This document shows positions 9,772 to 23,000 of a stretch of DNA of 64,000 nt, piece by piece. Below the pieces are notes generated by a model that saw only the letters and a program-made list of their open reading frames with translations, was not told the DNA's origin and did no database searches. The stretch is from the NCBI GenBank assembly GCA_941918925.1, contig OW799233.1:58495841-58559840 (forward strand), given 5' to 3'. The stretch's first letter is position 1. Each line of letters begins with the position of its first letter. This DNA is from Phyto melanocephala. Its lineage: Eukaryota > Arthropoda > Insecta > Diptera > Rhinophoridae. A program made the position numbers and the translations under genes.

Positions 9772-10429
9772 GAAATAGGTGTGACCTGTTCACTATCACA
9801 TATTTTTTCATATATTTATATTAAATCCCAGCAAAAAAAAATCGGAAGTAGTGCAAAGCGAATTACATTTACAAGACTTCTTAATCAATTGTGTAAAAGC
9901 ATTTTTTCTAAATGATATCAATTTATTTCTCCTACACACAAAAAAATATGGTTGTGGTTATCTTATCTATTATTGAATTGTATGACTGTGGTTGAAACAC
10001 TTAATGGTTGCTTTATTAAAGCGTCATTCAATAACCATATGTATGACTACAGTTAAAATCGATATTATTTATTTTTTTTTACGGATAATTATAGTATTTT
10101 GCTTTTAGTTAGACTTACTTACCTTTTCAATTGCAATTTTTAAACCAATATGTTTTTTACATTTCTAGTTTATTTTTAAATTTCATAAATTTTTTAAATT
10201 GTTTGTGTACTTTTATGATATCTCAAACTTCTATAAAAAAAATTATTCAAAAGAAGAACAGTTGAAATCAAATTATTATTAGGCAAGTAATGCTAGGCGC
10301 ACAATTGGGACGAATAATAAATTTTTCGTCGCAAATATTTGTCATCAAAAATCGCGCAATAAGCGGCGAACTCTTCTACAGATTTATTTTTATTTCTTAC
10401 GCCGGCAAATGACGAACAGCCATTTGGGT
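9772..10429. other. Non-coding spacer
   Basis: AT-rich sequence between the T1 element and the hAT element with no recognised gene. Confidence 0.4.
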
Positions 10430-10767
10430 CTTATTTCTAGTCTTGTGCCAAATCGTTAAATTAAAAAATCGGTAATTTTCGTTCAATCAGTAAAAGTGAA
10501 CCCGTTCGTTCAATTCGTTCAATCGTTCGTCTTGTTTTTGTTTTGATGTGAAGTGAAATAAAAGCATTAAATAATAACTAGTTGCTTCTGAAAAATCAAT
10601 TTATATGTTTACATACATATGTATATTAAATCGCAAATGAAATTTGTAGAACAGAGAAATTTCATGAGTGCGTAGCGGAATTAACATTGAAAAGTATTGG
10701 TAGGAGAGACTACTTGCCTATTGGTGGTTAATTTTTTTTTTTTTAATAAAAACCGATTTTGATTTTC

Positions 10768-10905
10768 ATACTGGGTATCAATTCTCGTTCTATGAAACTA
10801 TGAAATGAAAAGTTTTTGTGTGTAATATCATATGGTGCCACCATACCCTTCGCTATGCAAAAACTTTTTCATTTCACAGTTTCACAGAACGAGAATTGAG
10901 ACTCT
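10768..10905. repeat. Imperfect palindrome (foldback MITE) inside the hAT element
   Basis: TCAATTCTCGTTCTATGAAA near 10768 pairs with the complementary text ending GAACGAGAATTGA near 10905, with arms of about 42 bp. The loop holds GGTGCCACCATACCC. A related text (ACTCAATTCTACTTCTGTGA) occurs near 33210, so this is a dispersed family. Confidence 0.7.
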
Positions 10906-11132
10906 GCTTGTTTTATTTAAAAAATTATATGATCTCACATTGTTTTTTTTTTGTTTGTTTTTTTGTTGGTTGAACAATTCTAATATTTTAATTGTTAAAA
11001 TTTTCCCTGAAGAAGCTACCCAATGTGGTAGCGAAATATCGGAAAATAAAATTAAAACTATTTTTTATAAAAGAAAGTGATCTCAAGCTCAATACAAAAA
11101 ACAACTGTTTATATAAAGTTTAAAAATTAAAT

Positions 11133-12349
11133 TTATTTTGATAGTGTAACATTTTTTTCAGCACAAATTTCCACAGTTACTTCGTAAAAGGGTTTTAAAA
11201 TGGGAATTATTTCGTTAATATATCCCCAGTCCTGTAAGGTTAGTAATAAATCAGGACGTTTTAAAGAAAGTGTTGATATTACAGCATCGTTTGTGGCAAC
11301 AATTCTCTGCAGCATAAGATAGGTGGAGTTCCAGCGAGTTTCAACATCTTGCTTAAGTTTAAGCAAAGGTATTCCCATTTGCTTTTGAGTTTCAAAAAGT
11401 TTATTAAGTCCCTGTGAACTCTTGTGGAAATATTCAACTATTCTCCTTACTTTAGCAAGAGTTTCTCCAACTTCACCTAAGGCTGCCTCAACAACCAGAT
11501 TCAGGGAATGAGCAAAACAACCCTCACCACGCCAGTTTCCCTGGCGAACTGCTGCAACAATATTAGCCGCATTGTCACTGGTTATGGCAGTTACTTTATT
11601 TTGTATTTAATACTCCGCCATAGTTTTTCTTAAAAAATTGCATAAATTTTCTGCAGTATGCCTTTTGCAAATTGTTCGCACGCAATTAAATAAGACCTCA
11701 GCTTTGTGTCATCATCAATATAGTGCGCTGTTATTGATAGGTAGCTAGCATTGGTCCTGGATGTCCAACCATCTATAGTTAGGCACACGGCTACAGATGT
11801 GCGAACATTTGATTTTACACTTTCCTGAAGTTCCATATGAGCACTTGAAAGCAGGTTTTTCGACAACGTCTTTCTTGTAGACAATTGATAACCTGGGCAA
11901 TATGAAACTTCATGTATCAGTTCCCTAATGGCAGGCTCCTCTACAAAGCGTAACGAATGATTACTCTGTGCTACCGCTTTCAGCACCAGTCTATGTACCT
12001 TTCGAATTGGAGTAGGTTTTCGTACAAACTGGGTAATTCTTTGCTGCTGTAGCCTGGCTTGTGAGTTGATGAAAGGTTGTGTGCTCGTAAACGCTTGTGA
12101 ACTAGTTGATGGTTGTGGGTTAGTTAAAGGCTCTTCTAATAAAATGGCATCTGGCGAGTCGAAACTTATAGATGTCTGGCGCTGTAGTAACCGAGGCGTT
12201 AGAGGATGCTTGGATTTTAAGTGACGACTTAAATTTCCAGAAGATCCACCAGAAATGCTTAATGAAGCTTTACAATAATTACACTTGGCACGATCTGATC
12301 CATCCTCAGTGAAATGTAATCATATTTCGCTGCGTTTTCTTGCTGACAT
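11133..12349 (-). pseudogene. hAT transposase (BED zinc finger), degenerate
   Basis: The start ATG at 12349 leads into a BED finger: MSARKRSEI, a stop where Trp is expected, then CNYCKASLS and LSRHLKSKHP (C2H2 ligands). A Ser/Gln-rich linker follows, then AVCLTIDGWTSRTNASYLS (first catalytic Asp region), a frameshift near 11665, a TAA near 11609, VTAITSDNAANIV (second catalytic Asp region), GCFAHSLNLVV and TRWNSTYLMLQRI. The C-terminal dimerisation domain with the catalytic Glu is missing beyond 11133. Two stops and one frameshift show that it is dead. The order of motifs is that of ZBED/hobo-Ac type hAT transposases. Confidence 0.9.
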
Positions 12350-12732
12350 TTTATAAAATTTTTATTATTTAGAAAAAACACTTTTTTAATTAAAATGCAC
12401 TACACAAACACAGTTTCACAATTTTAAAATTAATAGCCTGTTAATTTAAATTGCAAAAGTAGAATTGGCAATGCCAGATAAAAAAAAAGTACTACATATT
12501 TAACATATTTTCTAATTCAACTCTGATTAAGTACCAAATATGCGGCTTTAAATACGCTTTAGTACAACTGAACCTAAAGAGCATAACATAAAAAGACACA
12601 TGAACATGTAAAATTGAACAATACATCACTGAGCCATATGCGGTCAATAAAGTAACCGGTTCACTTCGTTCAATTAAGTGAGTCGTTCAATTGAACGAGG
12701 TCGTTCATGAACGACACAACTCTACTTATTTC

Positions 12733-14095
12733 TTTTTCAATCTTTATAAATAACTTGCCAAGTGCAATCAAATTTTGCAACATTTTAATGTATGCTGAAT
12801 CATAGTACGCAAATCATTCGAATAGATATTTATCGTGAATGATAATTATTCGAATTTAAATTTTCCACATTGTGACGAATAATTCTTTTTGTTTTCGGAA
12901 TTTTAAAAATAAAATTTGCGAGACAAAAGAAAAATAAATTTCCCTCCATAATTTAAATATAAAATTCCTTACAAGAATCATTTATTCAAAGAACATAATC
13001 GAAAAATTAAAAAAAAGAATCGATTCACAAAAAGAATTTTTATTTTCCTTGAAGAAAAGTCAGCAGCGTTGCCATTGTAGTTTATTATTTTTGTTATGTT
13101 AATGAGGACAATTTTACCATTTTAGGAATTAAAAAAATATTTTGAAGACTTTAATTTTTAGTTTTTCTAACTTTTATTTCTCCCCAAATTTTTGTTACAC
13201 ATATTAAATACATACGTTAAAGGCAATTTCATTTAGTATTGAACACCAGGCAATATGAAATATTAAAGAATTAATGTAAGTATATCTAATTAGTGATAAA
13301 AAACATAAGTATAAACGGGTTTGAAAGAAGACATTCGGATTAAGTATAATTATATAACCTTTTAGGATTTTATGATAATAAATTAAATTATATTTTGATT
13401 TATAATAAAAAATTGTTTTTTAATTTCTTGCGAAATACCTAAGTGCATACACAATTTTATTAGGAATATTTGGTGCAGGCAGAAACAATGTTTCATATGT
13501 AGGTTTTGTTTTTGTATTTCTTGCATTCATTAGCGAAATACTTTTTTATTGTGTGTTGGGAGTTATCTCGTTGCTTCAACCCAATTAGCCAAAAAGTGGG
13601 TTGAGTGAATTTTATAAAAATAGTTTTCCAAAAAAGTTGTTCGAAACAAAACATGACCGGGGAAAACTGGATATGTAGCTCATACCTTTCCCCCGTTTTC
13701 CAATTTTTGGCACATCGCTTTGTTTCAACCCAATTGGCACTCATTAAATTAAGTGTAAAATAAAAATTTTTCCAGGGAGTTTGTTATCTTCTCGGACGTC
13801 GATTTGAAAACAAGTTTAGCGGGCAAAAATACGTTTTAGCAATTACGGGAATTCTGTCGATTTTGGTTGACTAGCCCTTTGTGCACATAAGTGCTACTCT
13901 TTGTTAATGCGTACAAAATTATTATTATATTATATTATATTATATTATAGAAGTTTGAACATTTTTTCTATAATTAAAAAATTGTATATATTTTTCAAAA
14001 CTGTTATTCCTATAACTTTGTGATTATTAGTGATCAATTTTTCATGAATCTCTGCAGAGGTATACCAAATCTCAAAATAGTAACAACCGTGTCTT
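12733..14095. other. Spacer with no recognised gene; ATATT microsatellite
   Basis: AT-rich sequence without coding similarity. An (ATATT)n microsatellite lies at about 13920-13950. Around 13565 and 13720 the phrase TTCAACCCAATT occurs twice with GTGGGTTGAG between, suggesting an old repeat. The open frame at 13744-13493 on the minus strand has no recognisable domain. Confidence 0.4.
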
Positions 14096-14633
14096 TAAAT
14101 TATCCCAGGGCTGGAAAATTTTAATTTTTTGGTAAAAATAAGCGAAAAACCCGAGGCGGTCATGTTTATTTGCTCGTATGCGAAGAACACTGGCATTCGT
14201 GTTTTACATACCCTTTCTTTCTTTTTCCCTCGCGAAGGGGTAGCCATCATGTCGCGATGCGAAGGCTTATATATATAGTAAGCCTGGCAGTAGACATAAA
14301 ATGCAAACAAAACCAATTCGTCCGTAATGTAGAGGGAATAATGCCCTGCGTATCCGGTAAAGGGCTTCATAATCTCCGGAGACCCAACTACTGCAGTGTC
14401 GGTGTCAGGCTGCAGTAAGTTGTTGCCTACTGAAACCTCGACTAGTGGAGTGAAAGCGCCAGGCTCCACTAGCCGACTAGCTACTAGTGCGCTAAAAACA
14501 TGACCGATCAAGCCGATAGGCGATCGAAACCCGAGCTTGTTACAGCGTGGTTCTTAGAAACCAGGTACCTCTAAGGCTCCTAAGGTCCGGATGTGACTAG
14601 CTCCTGTCAAAACCAGTTTCAGGTGCCGGTGAG

Positions 14634-15212
14634 GTGGCTAAGACTCAGTCTGCCACTAACCCTGGCTCCCATATAGATAGCTGTAGGTTCGCCAGGGAAG
14701 TACTGTTTCTACAACTAGAATCAGACACCTGCGCACATGTTATGAAAGACCTAGTGGGAGGCATACCAGCCCCATGGGAGGGTGGCAAACTTGCCATGGT
14801 GAAAAAGGCCGATATCTTATCCCTAACCAAGGTTTCATTTTTCGTTAAAGGTTGGGGCAGCAAACTTGATAGCAAAGCCATGCTTAGGATCATTGGCAAG
14901 CAAAATAGAGGTCTGGAAGTAGACAAATGGGAGGTTTTCCATCGTGAGGAAACTGACGATGGCACCCTGGTAGTTGCAGGAGTGGATAAACCCTCCATGT
15001 CTTACCTCGAGGAGCAAAAAGGGAAGGTGTACTTCGCGAGTACAACTATTTTCTTCAAAGTTGGTAAGACGCCCATTGGTTGGACACATAATCCAACGGA
15101 GAAGAAAGACCCTGACGACGAAGCAAAGGAGGCTAAAGAAGATGAAGGCCACCCCGTGCCAATGAAGAGGGAGGAGTTGGAGATAACTCAATCCCAAGAA
15201 GAATCTCTTTAA
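14634..15212 (+). pseudogene. LOA-A ORF1 remnant with DUF4780-like domain
   Basis: The open frame lacks an ATG near its left end and begins in KTQSATNPGSHIDSCRFARE. The core ADILSLTKVSFFVKGWGSK, then NRGLEVDKWEVFH and KGKVYFASTTIFFKV follow the layout of the DUF4780 domain found in ORF1-type proteins of LOA-group elements; an acidic lysine-rich tail closes it. ORF1 proteins bind element RNA. Family ORF1s are several hundred residues, so about two thirds of the N-terminus is missing, probably by internal deletion near 14650. ORF2 starts 12 bp downstream. Confidence 0.65.
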
Positions 15213-15223
15213 GCCGAACAACA

Positions 15224-18200
15224 ATGATACTGCTCTTGCAGATCAATCTCCATCGGAGCAGAACGGCTACACAAGCTTTGATGGAAAATATAACTAAAGG
15301 TAAGGTACACATAGTTCTCATTCAGGAACCCTGGTCTATTAAAGACAGAGTTACTGGATTGAATGAGTGTGATTACCAATTATTTTATGCTAAAACTGGG
15401 TCTCGACCCAGAACATGTATACTTTGTCATAAGGGATTAAATTTTCTTTTTTCCCCAGATTTATCTACAGCGGACGCCACTACCTTAATACATGGCTCAC
15501 GCAATTTAATGCTGGCATCGGTGTACCAACCTTCTGATGCTCCGACACTACCACCAACGTCGGATTTAAGAAGTATGATAACATCGGCAAGGAGAATAGG
15601 TAGGAATATTTTGATAGGTTGTGATGCGAACTCGCATCACCTCTCTTGGGGCAGCACGAACTGTAACAAGAGAGGAGACGCCCTATGGGAATTCCTAAAT
15701 GCTAATAACTTATTTACCCTTAACTCAGGTAATAAACCTATTTTTATTAACAGAATTAGGGAAGAGGTAATTGATGTGACTATATGTTCAGAGAATTTAA
15801 TTGATGAAATTTGCGATTGGCACGTATCTGATATGCACTCTTATTCGGACCATCGCTATATTTTTATGACCTTAACTCATCCGCCACCGGAACCGGTGAC
15901 TTTTAGGAATAAGGCCATAACGGACTGGCCAAATTTTAGGGTAAGTCTTCAACATAAACTCGAAAATTATCCAGAACCGGATGAAAATCTGGACACGATA
16001 GATTCGATGGTGGGAAGACTGACTGCCGATTTTAGGGAAACTTTTGAGGAGCATTGTCCACTCCGACAAAGGCGAACCCCAAGGGAAAAGCCCTGGATGA
16101 CAGGTGAACTGATTAATCTCAGGAAAGAAACCCGAAGGCTATTTAACAGAGCCTATCGAAAGAAACAATCAGTATACTGGGACGATTACAGTGAGAAGCT
16201 CAGAATATACAACAAAGCAATAAGAATCGCCAAACGCAGATCCTGGAGGCTTTTTTGCAATCAGGTGGACAGCGTGAATGACGTTTCTAGAGTTAAGAAA
16301 TTCCTATCGAAAACCCACACCCAACCGGAAACCCTCGTTGACCCCAACGGGAAAAGGTCGGAGACGATGGAGGAGACGCTAGGAATACTGATAGAGGCAC
16401 ACTTCCAAACAGAAATGGCGGATGACGGAGAAATTCCACACCCCCATGACGGTAGTGCCACGACGGATATAATTGTAACCGCAGAGATGGTCAGAGAGGC
16501 GGTAAATAGTTTCTTGCCATATAAGGCACCAGGGCCGGATGGTATTTTTCCGGCTCTCCTACAAAGAAGCATTGACCTAATCGATATAAGGCTGGCGAAT
16601 ATTTTTACTACTTGCCTGAAATATGCGTATACCCCTGTGGAATGGAGGGAGGCGAGAGTCGTTTTCATACCTAAACCAGGGAAGGAAAATTACGCAAATC
16701 CTAAAGCTTATAGACCCATAAGCTTAACATCATTCTTATTGAAAACCATGGAGCGTATCGTCGATGGAATGGTCAGAAGACGATTACCAGGCGATTCAAT
16801 GAGATTTGGACAACACGCCTATATCAAGGGCAGATCTACTGAGACTGCTCTTCAGGAGGTTGTTTATCATATAGAAAGATCCTTCGACCTGGGTGTGTAT
16901 ACCATGGGCGTATTCATAGACATAGAAGGAGCTTTCAATAACGTAATGACCTCGAGCCTTATCGGTTCCTTGGAAAACTTAGGGTTAAGCCATGTCTTAA
17001 TTGCATGGATTAGCAATATGTTAAGGAACAGATGGATAAATTTTGAGGCAAATGGAGTAAGAAGAAGGGACAAAGTCGAGGAACCCCGCAGGGAGGTATT
17101 TTATCTCCATTATTATGGGTAACTACCATACATAGTCTACTGAGGATTCTATCGAACGAGGGATTCAAGCCTATCTGTTACGCAGATGATGTTGCGATAC
17201 TGATCAGGGGGACGAATCCAAATTCTTTATGTATGAGAGCAATGGAGGCTTTGAATATATCCTATAACTGGGCGAAGGAGTGAGGGCTCAATGTCAACCC
17301 GGAAAAGACTGAAATCTGCTTGTTTACGAGAAAGAGGAAGATACCGGTGCATAGCTATCCCATCTTTCGGAATAAGACAATAAAGATTGATAAGAAGGTC
17401 AAATACCTAGGAATAGTACTTGATTGGAGACTATCCTGGAAGGACCACATTGAATGTAAAGTGGAAAAAGCTCAAAGAATATGGGCCCTCTGCAGAAGAG
17501 TGATTGGCTCAAAATGGGGCTTAAGCCCAAGGATGACACATTGGCTATATACGAGTGTACTGCGGCCTACAATTACGTACGCTTCGTTAGTGTGGTGGAC
17601 ATCCTTAGAGAAGAGGGTGAATATAAAACCTCTTCAAAAGATTCAGAGACAGTGCTGCATTAGTATTTGCGGCGCCATGAGGACCACATTGACAATGGCC
17701 ATTGAGAATATACTATCCATTTGGCCTATTGAGATACAGGTAAAATATGAAGCGGCCTTAGCTGCTACAAGATTAATGGCAATAGATGAGTGGCTTATAA
17801 GAGAACATAAGACCAGATACCAAAGAATAACGGATATCTTACCGATGGGAAATATTACGGAATTAACATGTGATAAAATCCCGATGAGATATGAGAATAT
17901 TAACTGCATCACCATTATACCGGAAGAGGGAGAATGGGATGAGATAATCAGGATGGGAAACACCCACGGAATCGATCTTTACACAGACGGTTCAAAGATT
18001 GGTGACCAAACTGGAATGGCTTGTACGACATAAGCCGAAATAGAAGCAAATACTTCCGTCTACCAGATCACAACACTATTTTTTAGGCTGAAATCATGGA
18101 AACGAATAGAGAAACTCCGATTCGTATCTTTACGGATAGCCAATCAGTGATTAAGACATTGAGAAAGGAGAAAGTTGAATCCCGGAACGTTTTGCAATGC

Positions 18201-18740
18201 AAGAGTGAGATAAACTCATATGCAAATTGTGAACATCTGGAGATAATATGGATACCAAGCCATCACGGGCTGATCGGAAACGAGAAAGCCGACAAATTAT
18301 CCAAAATGGGAGCTCTTCTGAGTACTATAACTTTGGAGAACGCCAAACCCCTTAAACGATTTAAGGATGAACTTAAACGTTGGGCAATGGAAGAACATGT
18401 CAGAAAATGGCAAAGCACTGATGTCGGTAAGGTGACAAGAACACTCTGGGGTGACCCAAATCTTGGGAAGTCAAAGGAGATTCTGAGACTAAGTAGACCT
18501 ACACTTAGGAAATTAACCGGTGTAATTACAGGTCATACGGAGTTGAGAACTCATCTAGCTCTGAGGAGACGACATGTAGAGCTTGCGAGGAAGAGGATGA
18601 GACTCTGGTACACTTCCTCTGTCATTGTCCTGCGTTTGGGCATATTAGGCGCGAAAATTTTACAGTGGATACTATGCCGAACTTCGAAACATGGGAAACT
18701 CGAACTGGAGATCCATAAGGCATTACATTGAGGGGACTGG
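15224..18740 (+). pseudogene. LOA-A ORF2: endonuclease, reverse transcriptase, RNase H
   Basis: From ATG 15224 the protein opens MILLLQINLHRSRTATQAL. AP-endonuclease motifs are QEPW, GCDANSHHLSWGS and SDHRYI. RT motifs are YKAPGPDGIFPALLQ, AYRPISLTSFLLKTMER, QHAYIKGRSTETAL and FIDIEGAFNNV (Asp). A frameshift near 17080 separates these from GTPQGGILSPLLW and ICYADDVAIL (catalytic Asp pair). A TGA follows at 17281 (WAKE*GLNVN). RNase H starts with YTDGSK (17980), then a frameshift, a TAG at about 18084, AEIM, a 30-nt deletion relative to the 2.1 kb copy, FTDSQSV and NEKADKLSK. A 13-nt deletion near 18560 puts the final CCHC knuckle out of frame. The enzyme nicks target DNA and reverse transcribes the element RNA; this copy cannot. 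The domain set and FIDIEGAFNNV fit the LOA clade. Confidence 0.88.
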
Positions 18741-18910
18741 TTTCTTGAACTAGTCCGTTATTTATGGGAAATTATGTTTATGGTTTTTTTTTTGTTTGGG
18801 AATTCCGTTTTCCACATGGAGCGCACAACATGCCAACTGGGCATACGTGTATACCTGTCATGGGTTTGGGCTTTTATACCCCTCCTTTTCAACCTAACCT
18901 AAACTAACCT

Positions 18911-20063
18911 AACCCTGGCTCCCTTGTGCCAAACATTGTGCAGAAGGATCATGCGAAGAAAGATGTGATGATCCCTATAGCACCACCCTCGAACTCCACG
19001 GCTGCCAAAATAGATTCCCCAAGGCACAGAAAACAATACAAAAGGGCCTTCACTACTAAGCGTTCCGCTTATAAAATATTAAGTCGGTTTGGTGAAAAAC
19101 CTACAGACGAGCTCACGGAGCAAGAGTTTTCTCTCTCCGGTGGGCGCAAACCCTCATTGAAGGGTTAAAACGTGAAATTCCTAATGCAGGTGTAGGCAGT
19201 CCTAAACGGACGGTATCCTCTGCAGCGCCTAACCGGCAACGGTCAGAGGAGGACACTCTTCCAGGAAAAAAACATTCTAAACACATGCCTTCACGGCCAC
19301 AACCAAGATCGTACAAGGAGGTGGCAAAGGACCACCTTATCTGGGCAATCATTGACCGCAACTACAGCGACGGCACCATTTCCTCCGGCAACTGGAAATT
19401 ACTTGTCATTGCTCTCAATGGGGTGTTTGAAAGTTGTTCGGGACAACCCGGGACCACCACCTTAATGCGAAGATGCTGGCTGGTACCAAGGCCACATCAA
19501 ACTGATAGCCTGTACAGACGAGCGTTCAGCGCAGCTGTACAAAGCCGCCATAGAGTCCCTATGAAGTATGGTCTGGCGCGAAGCGCGAGGCAATACCTCC
19601 CACCGATGTTCCACAAAGGCCGAGGTCTATTGCCAAGATTCCCGCAATACCATCCGAACCAAAGAAGATTTTGGAGATTATGCAGGTCAGTAATCCTCAG
19701 CTAGCCACAAAGGACTGGAAAATAGCCAAGGTTACTGAATCTGTAGAAGGCTCCAGGAAGGCCACTGTTATTATAAACCATGACTCCCTGTCTCCACTTC
19801 GAAAGACTCAGGGAAAGATATACTATGGTTTTGGTACTATCTTTCTCCGGGTCTATAAGGGCGACGACAAGGAGAAGCCTCAAGCTCCGGAGAGTAAGGA
19901 CTCTTCTAAGGATCTCTCCATGAGCTGTGACGATGAAACTGCTGTTTCATCGGACATTGATGGTAAGATGGATGTGGCAGAAGATGAAGATGCCCTTTTG
20001 GAATCTGACGACGGTTCAGAGGACGCCGATGTCACAGTCGTCCACAGCGACCAGCTACATTGA
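18911..20063 (+). pseudogene. LOA-B ORF1 with DUF4780-like domain, frameshifted
   Basis: Three frames carry one protein: NPGSLVPNIVQKDHAKKD (18911-19168), then LIWAIIDRNYSDGTISSGNW (about 19336), then DAGWYQGHIKLIACTDE in a shifted frame (about 19471), a TGA near 19561, and EIMQVSNPQLATKDWKIAKV with KIYYGFGTIFLRVYKG (19671-20063), closing in a long Asp/Glu/Ser-rich tail. The VDR.DPDG-like, W...I.L.A and LEI....P.L....W elements match DUF4780 in LOA ORF1 proteins. At least two frameshifts and a stop make it non-functional. Confidence 0.75.
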
Positions 20064-23000
20064 AGGTTACTCAAATTAACCTTCACCACTCAAAAGCGGT
20101 GTCAACTGCCCTACTCCTCCGACTGTCTTTAGACACGGAGGATCTTATATGTGTCCAAGAACCATTGTTGTAAAAAAGACAGGGTTTGCAGGCTAAACAA
20201 GGATGGCTACTACATTCTGTATGCAGCCGGACCAGGTAGGACCAGATCTTGCATTATGGCCAATCACCTATATATTGACTTCGATTTGTTTTTCGAAGTG
20301 GATTCTGAGAGTCATTTATTGAATAGGAGAAGGACAAAATGGTCTGTTTATGCTAAGGTGCTAGATAGCTCTCTTCATATCCAGACTCCATTGACGATAA
20401 GTCCACTCTGGACTCCGTAACTGAGTTCTTGAGTAATGTAATGGCTGAGGCAACCGATAACTCCTGTATGAAAACTAATAGGAAAGGTAAAGCCAAGCCC
20501 ACTTGCTGGAATGCCAAAATTGCGGAAAGGCGCAAAGAATGCAGGAAACTATTCAATGAGGCTAAAAGGAGTGGATATTGGGCCACATATAAATCCTCCC
20601 AAAATGGGTTAAAAAACCTTATCAGAAGAGCCAAGAGGCAATCCTGGAGAAAATTCTGCAGTAAGGTGGAAAATTCTTCGGAGACAACTCGGCTACGAAA
20701 GATTTTATCATCGAATTCAACAATACCATCAGACATACAGAGGGTGGATGGTTCTTGGACCACCAGTAGCAAGGAAACACTGGAAGTTCTCATGGAGACA
20801 CATTTCCCAGGCTGTCTAGAGCAGGACTCTCCACCTACTGTTGAGAGGACCTGTTCAAGTCCCCAGGTCCTGATGGCATAATTCCAGCGGATCTACAGGA
20901 GAACATCGATATTTTAATGCCATGGCTTCTGGTGATATTCAAGGCATGCTTGAATTTATCTCATGTCCCATCGAGGTGGACATCCTATAAGATTATTTTC
21001 ATACCCAAGGGAAGTAAGGCCTCGCATACAAGGGCCGGGGACTTCAGGCCAATAAGTCTCTCCTCCTTCCTGCTTAAGACTCTGGAGAGGATTATTGATG
21101 TTTATATCAGATCATCTCTAGGACCAGAGGCTCTGTCGGGGGCACAGCATGCCTATACGAAGGGCAAATCTACGGAGACGGCGCTACACGCGCTGGTTGG
21201 CCATATTGAAAAATCTCTAAACTACAGGGACTACGCCTTGGTCGCCTTTCTTGATATTGAAAGCGCCTTCAACAATGTCAAACCGGATTCGGTTCTGGAC
21301 GCCTTGAGACAACTGGACATAGATCCTGTGGTCACCGGTTTTGTGGGAAAACTACTGAAATATAGGCGCATAGAATCGAATTTGGGCGCCTCTAGTATCT
21401 CCAAGGTGGCTGTAAATGGCACACCGCAAGGTGGCGTACTTTCTCCACTACTATGGAACATCAACATTAATATCCTGCTTAGGGCCATGGAGAATACATA
21501 CTGCATGACTGTTGCTTATGCAGATGATGTGGCTGTAGCAGCTACGGGCAAAGATCCTTAATACTTAGATGGTGCCAGGGATGTGGGTTGGGAGTCAATC
21601 CTGCCAAAACGGAACTGGTACTGTTCAGAAGGAGGTACAAAATACCGACCTTTGCTACGCCTAGGATAGACGGGGTGGCACTAGCACTATCCGATAATGC
21701 CAAATATTTGGGTCTCGTATTGGACAGCAAACTAAACTGGAACCTGAACACAAAGTCTAGGACCACTAAGGCGGCAACTGTATTACACTGCTGCAAGAGG
21801 GCAATTAGCCTCAATTGGGATAGTAACCCCAGGAACTTATACTGGCTATACGATTCTGTCGTCAGACCAATTCTTTATTACGAAAGTATTGTGGGTGGCG
21901 CTGGAGAAGAGAACCCACCAGGACAGATTCAAACGTATTATGAGAATGGCTGCGATTATGATAACAGGTGCTCTTAGGACCACACCATCTAAGGCACTGT
22001 TCACTATTTTGAACTGGTTACCACCAGACATCCTGGCTAAGCAGATGGCTGCGGACACCGAACTGAGGCTGAATGCCACAAGGGCATGGAAGTATGTGAA
22101 TTATGGACATGCAAGAATTTTGGGCATGATCAATATTGCTTCTCCTATTGATTACAAGGTACCTGAACCAGTATTCGATCCGGATTTCGTAACGAATATA
22201 CCGGATAGATCTGAATACGACAACGGCCTCCGACCTCCGGAGAATGCCATCCAGATATTTACTGACGGATCGAAATCACATGCTGGAACTGGATGTGGTA
22301 TCTTTTCGATCCAGTTGGGTTTGGAATTGTCCCTGAGGCTACCGGATTATTGGAGCGCGATACAGGCCGAATTAATGGCTATTTAGACAGCCGCGGAACA
22401 GATTCAGTATAATGGAATATCTGGCAGGGATATTTATATATTTACTGACAGCAAGGCGGCTATTAGGTCCCTTGAGAGTGTGTAGAACACATCGAAAATT
22501 GCCCAGAATGCTGGGTGTCTCTTGAGGAGATAGCGAGACATTCGAAGGTTACCCTTGTGTGGGTTCCAGGACATGGGGATATTGATGGTAATAAAAGAGC
22601 TGATTCACTTGCAAAAGCTGGTACCACTTTAGATTCGGTTGAATCCAGTTGAGCTTTGGCTATTCCCTTATCGAAGGGTAAGCAGCTAATCTCGCATCGA
22701 TTCTATTTGGATGCCAAGGAAAGATAGGTGAGAGAACCCACTTGTTTGGAAACCAGAAAGATCTGGCCTGACATGGATGTGCATAGGACGCAATATGCAG
22801 TGAATATGCCCCGAATCCACCTTAGGAACCTTATAGCGGTCACTACCGGACACTGGCTTATAGGTACACATGCGAAAAGCCTGAATATCCCTTACAATGA
22901 CTTCTGCAGAAGTTGCGATAACGAGGAAGAGGAGGAGACAACTGAACATCTTCTCTGTAATTGTCCTGCATTCGAGGACCTGAGACACCAGATTCTAGGT

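Larger units (their letters stand above)
10438..12724 (-). mobile_element. hAT DNA transposon with 8-bp TSD
   Basis: The 8-bp direct repeat CTTATTTC flanks the element at 10430-10437 and 12725-12732. Its ends read TAGTCTTGTGCC on the left and, on the complementary strand of the right end, TAGAGTTGTGTC, so the TIR consensus is TAGnnTTGTGYC. Subterminal GTTCAAT/GTTCGTTC repeats occur at both ends. It encodes a BED-finger hAT transposase on the minus strand, now broken and lacking the C-terminus. Total length 2,287 bp. Confidence 0.9.
14100..18905 (+). mobile_element. LOA-A non-LTR retrotransposon, nearly full length but inactive
   Basis: From left to right it has a GC-richer 5' leader (about 14100-14630), an ORF1 remnant, ORF2 with endonuclease, RT, RNase H and a terminal knuckle, a 3' UTR containing ATGGAGCGCACAACATGCCA, and a CCTAACCTAA-type tail. 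Two short relatives (2137-2988 and 60021-60414) share the same 3' UTR. The tail abuts the next LOA element directly. The 5' boundary is approximate; no TSD can be assigned because the right flank is another element. Confidence 0.85.

Noticed and set aside
14095..15321. Several antisense open frames over LOA-A ORF1
   Set aside because: They are shadows of the plus-strand ORF; motifs such as KGWGSK and WEVFH are only on the plus strand.
18880..18915. Interstitial telomere repeat (CCTAA)n
   Set aside because: Too short and always at the 3' end of LOA elements; it is an element tail.
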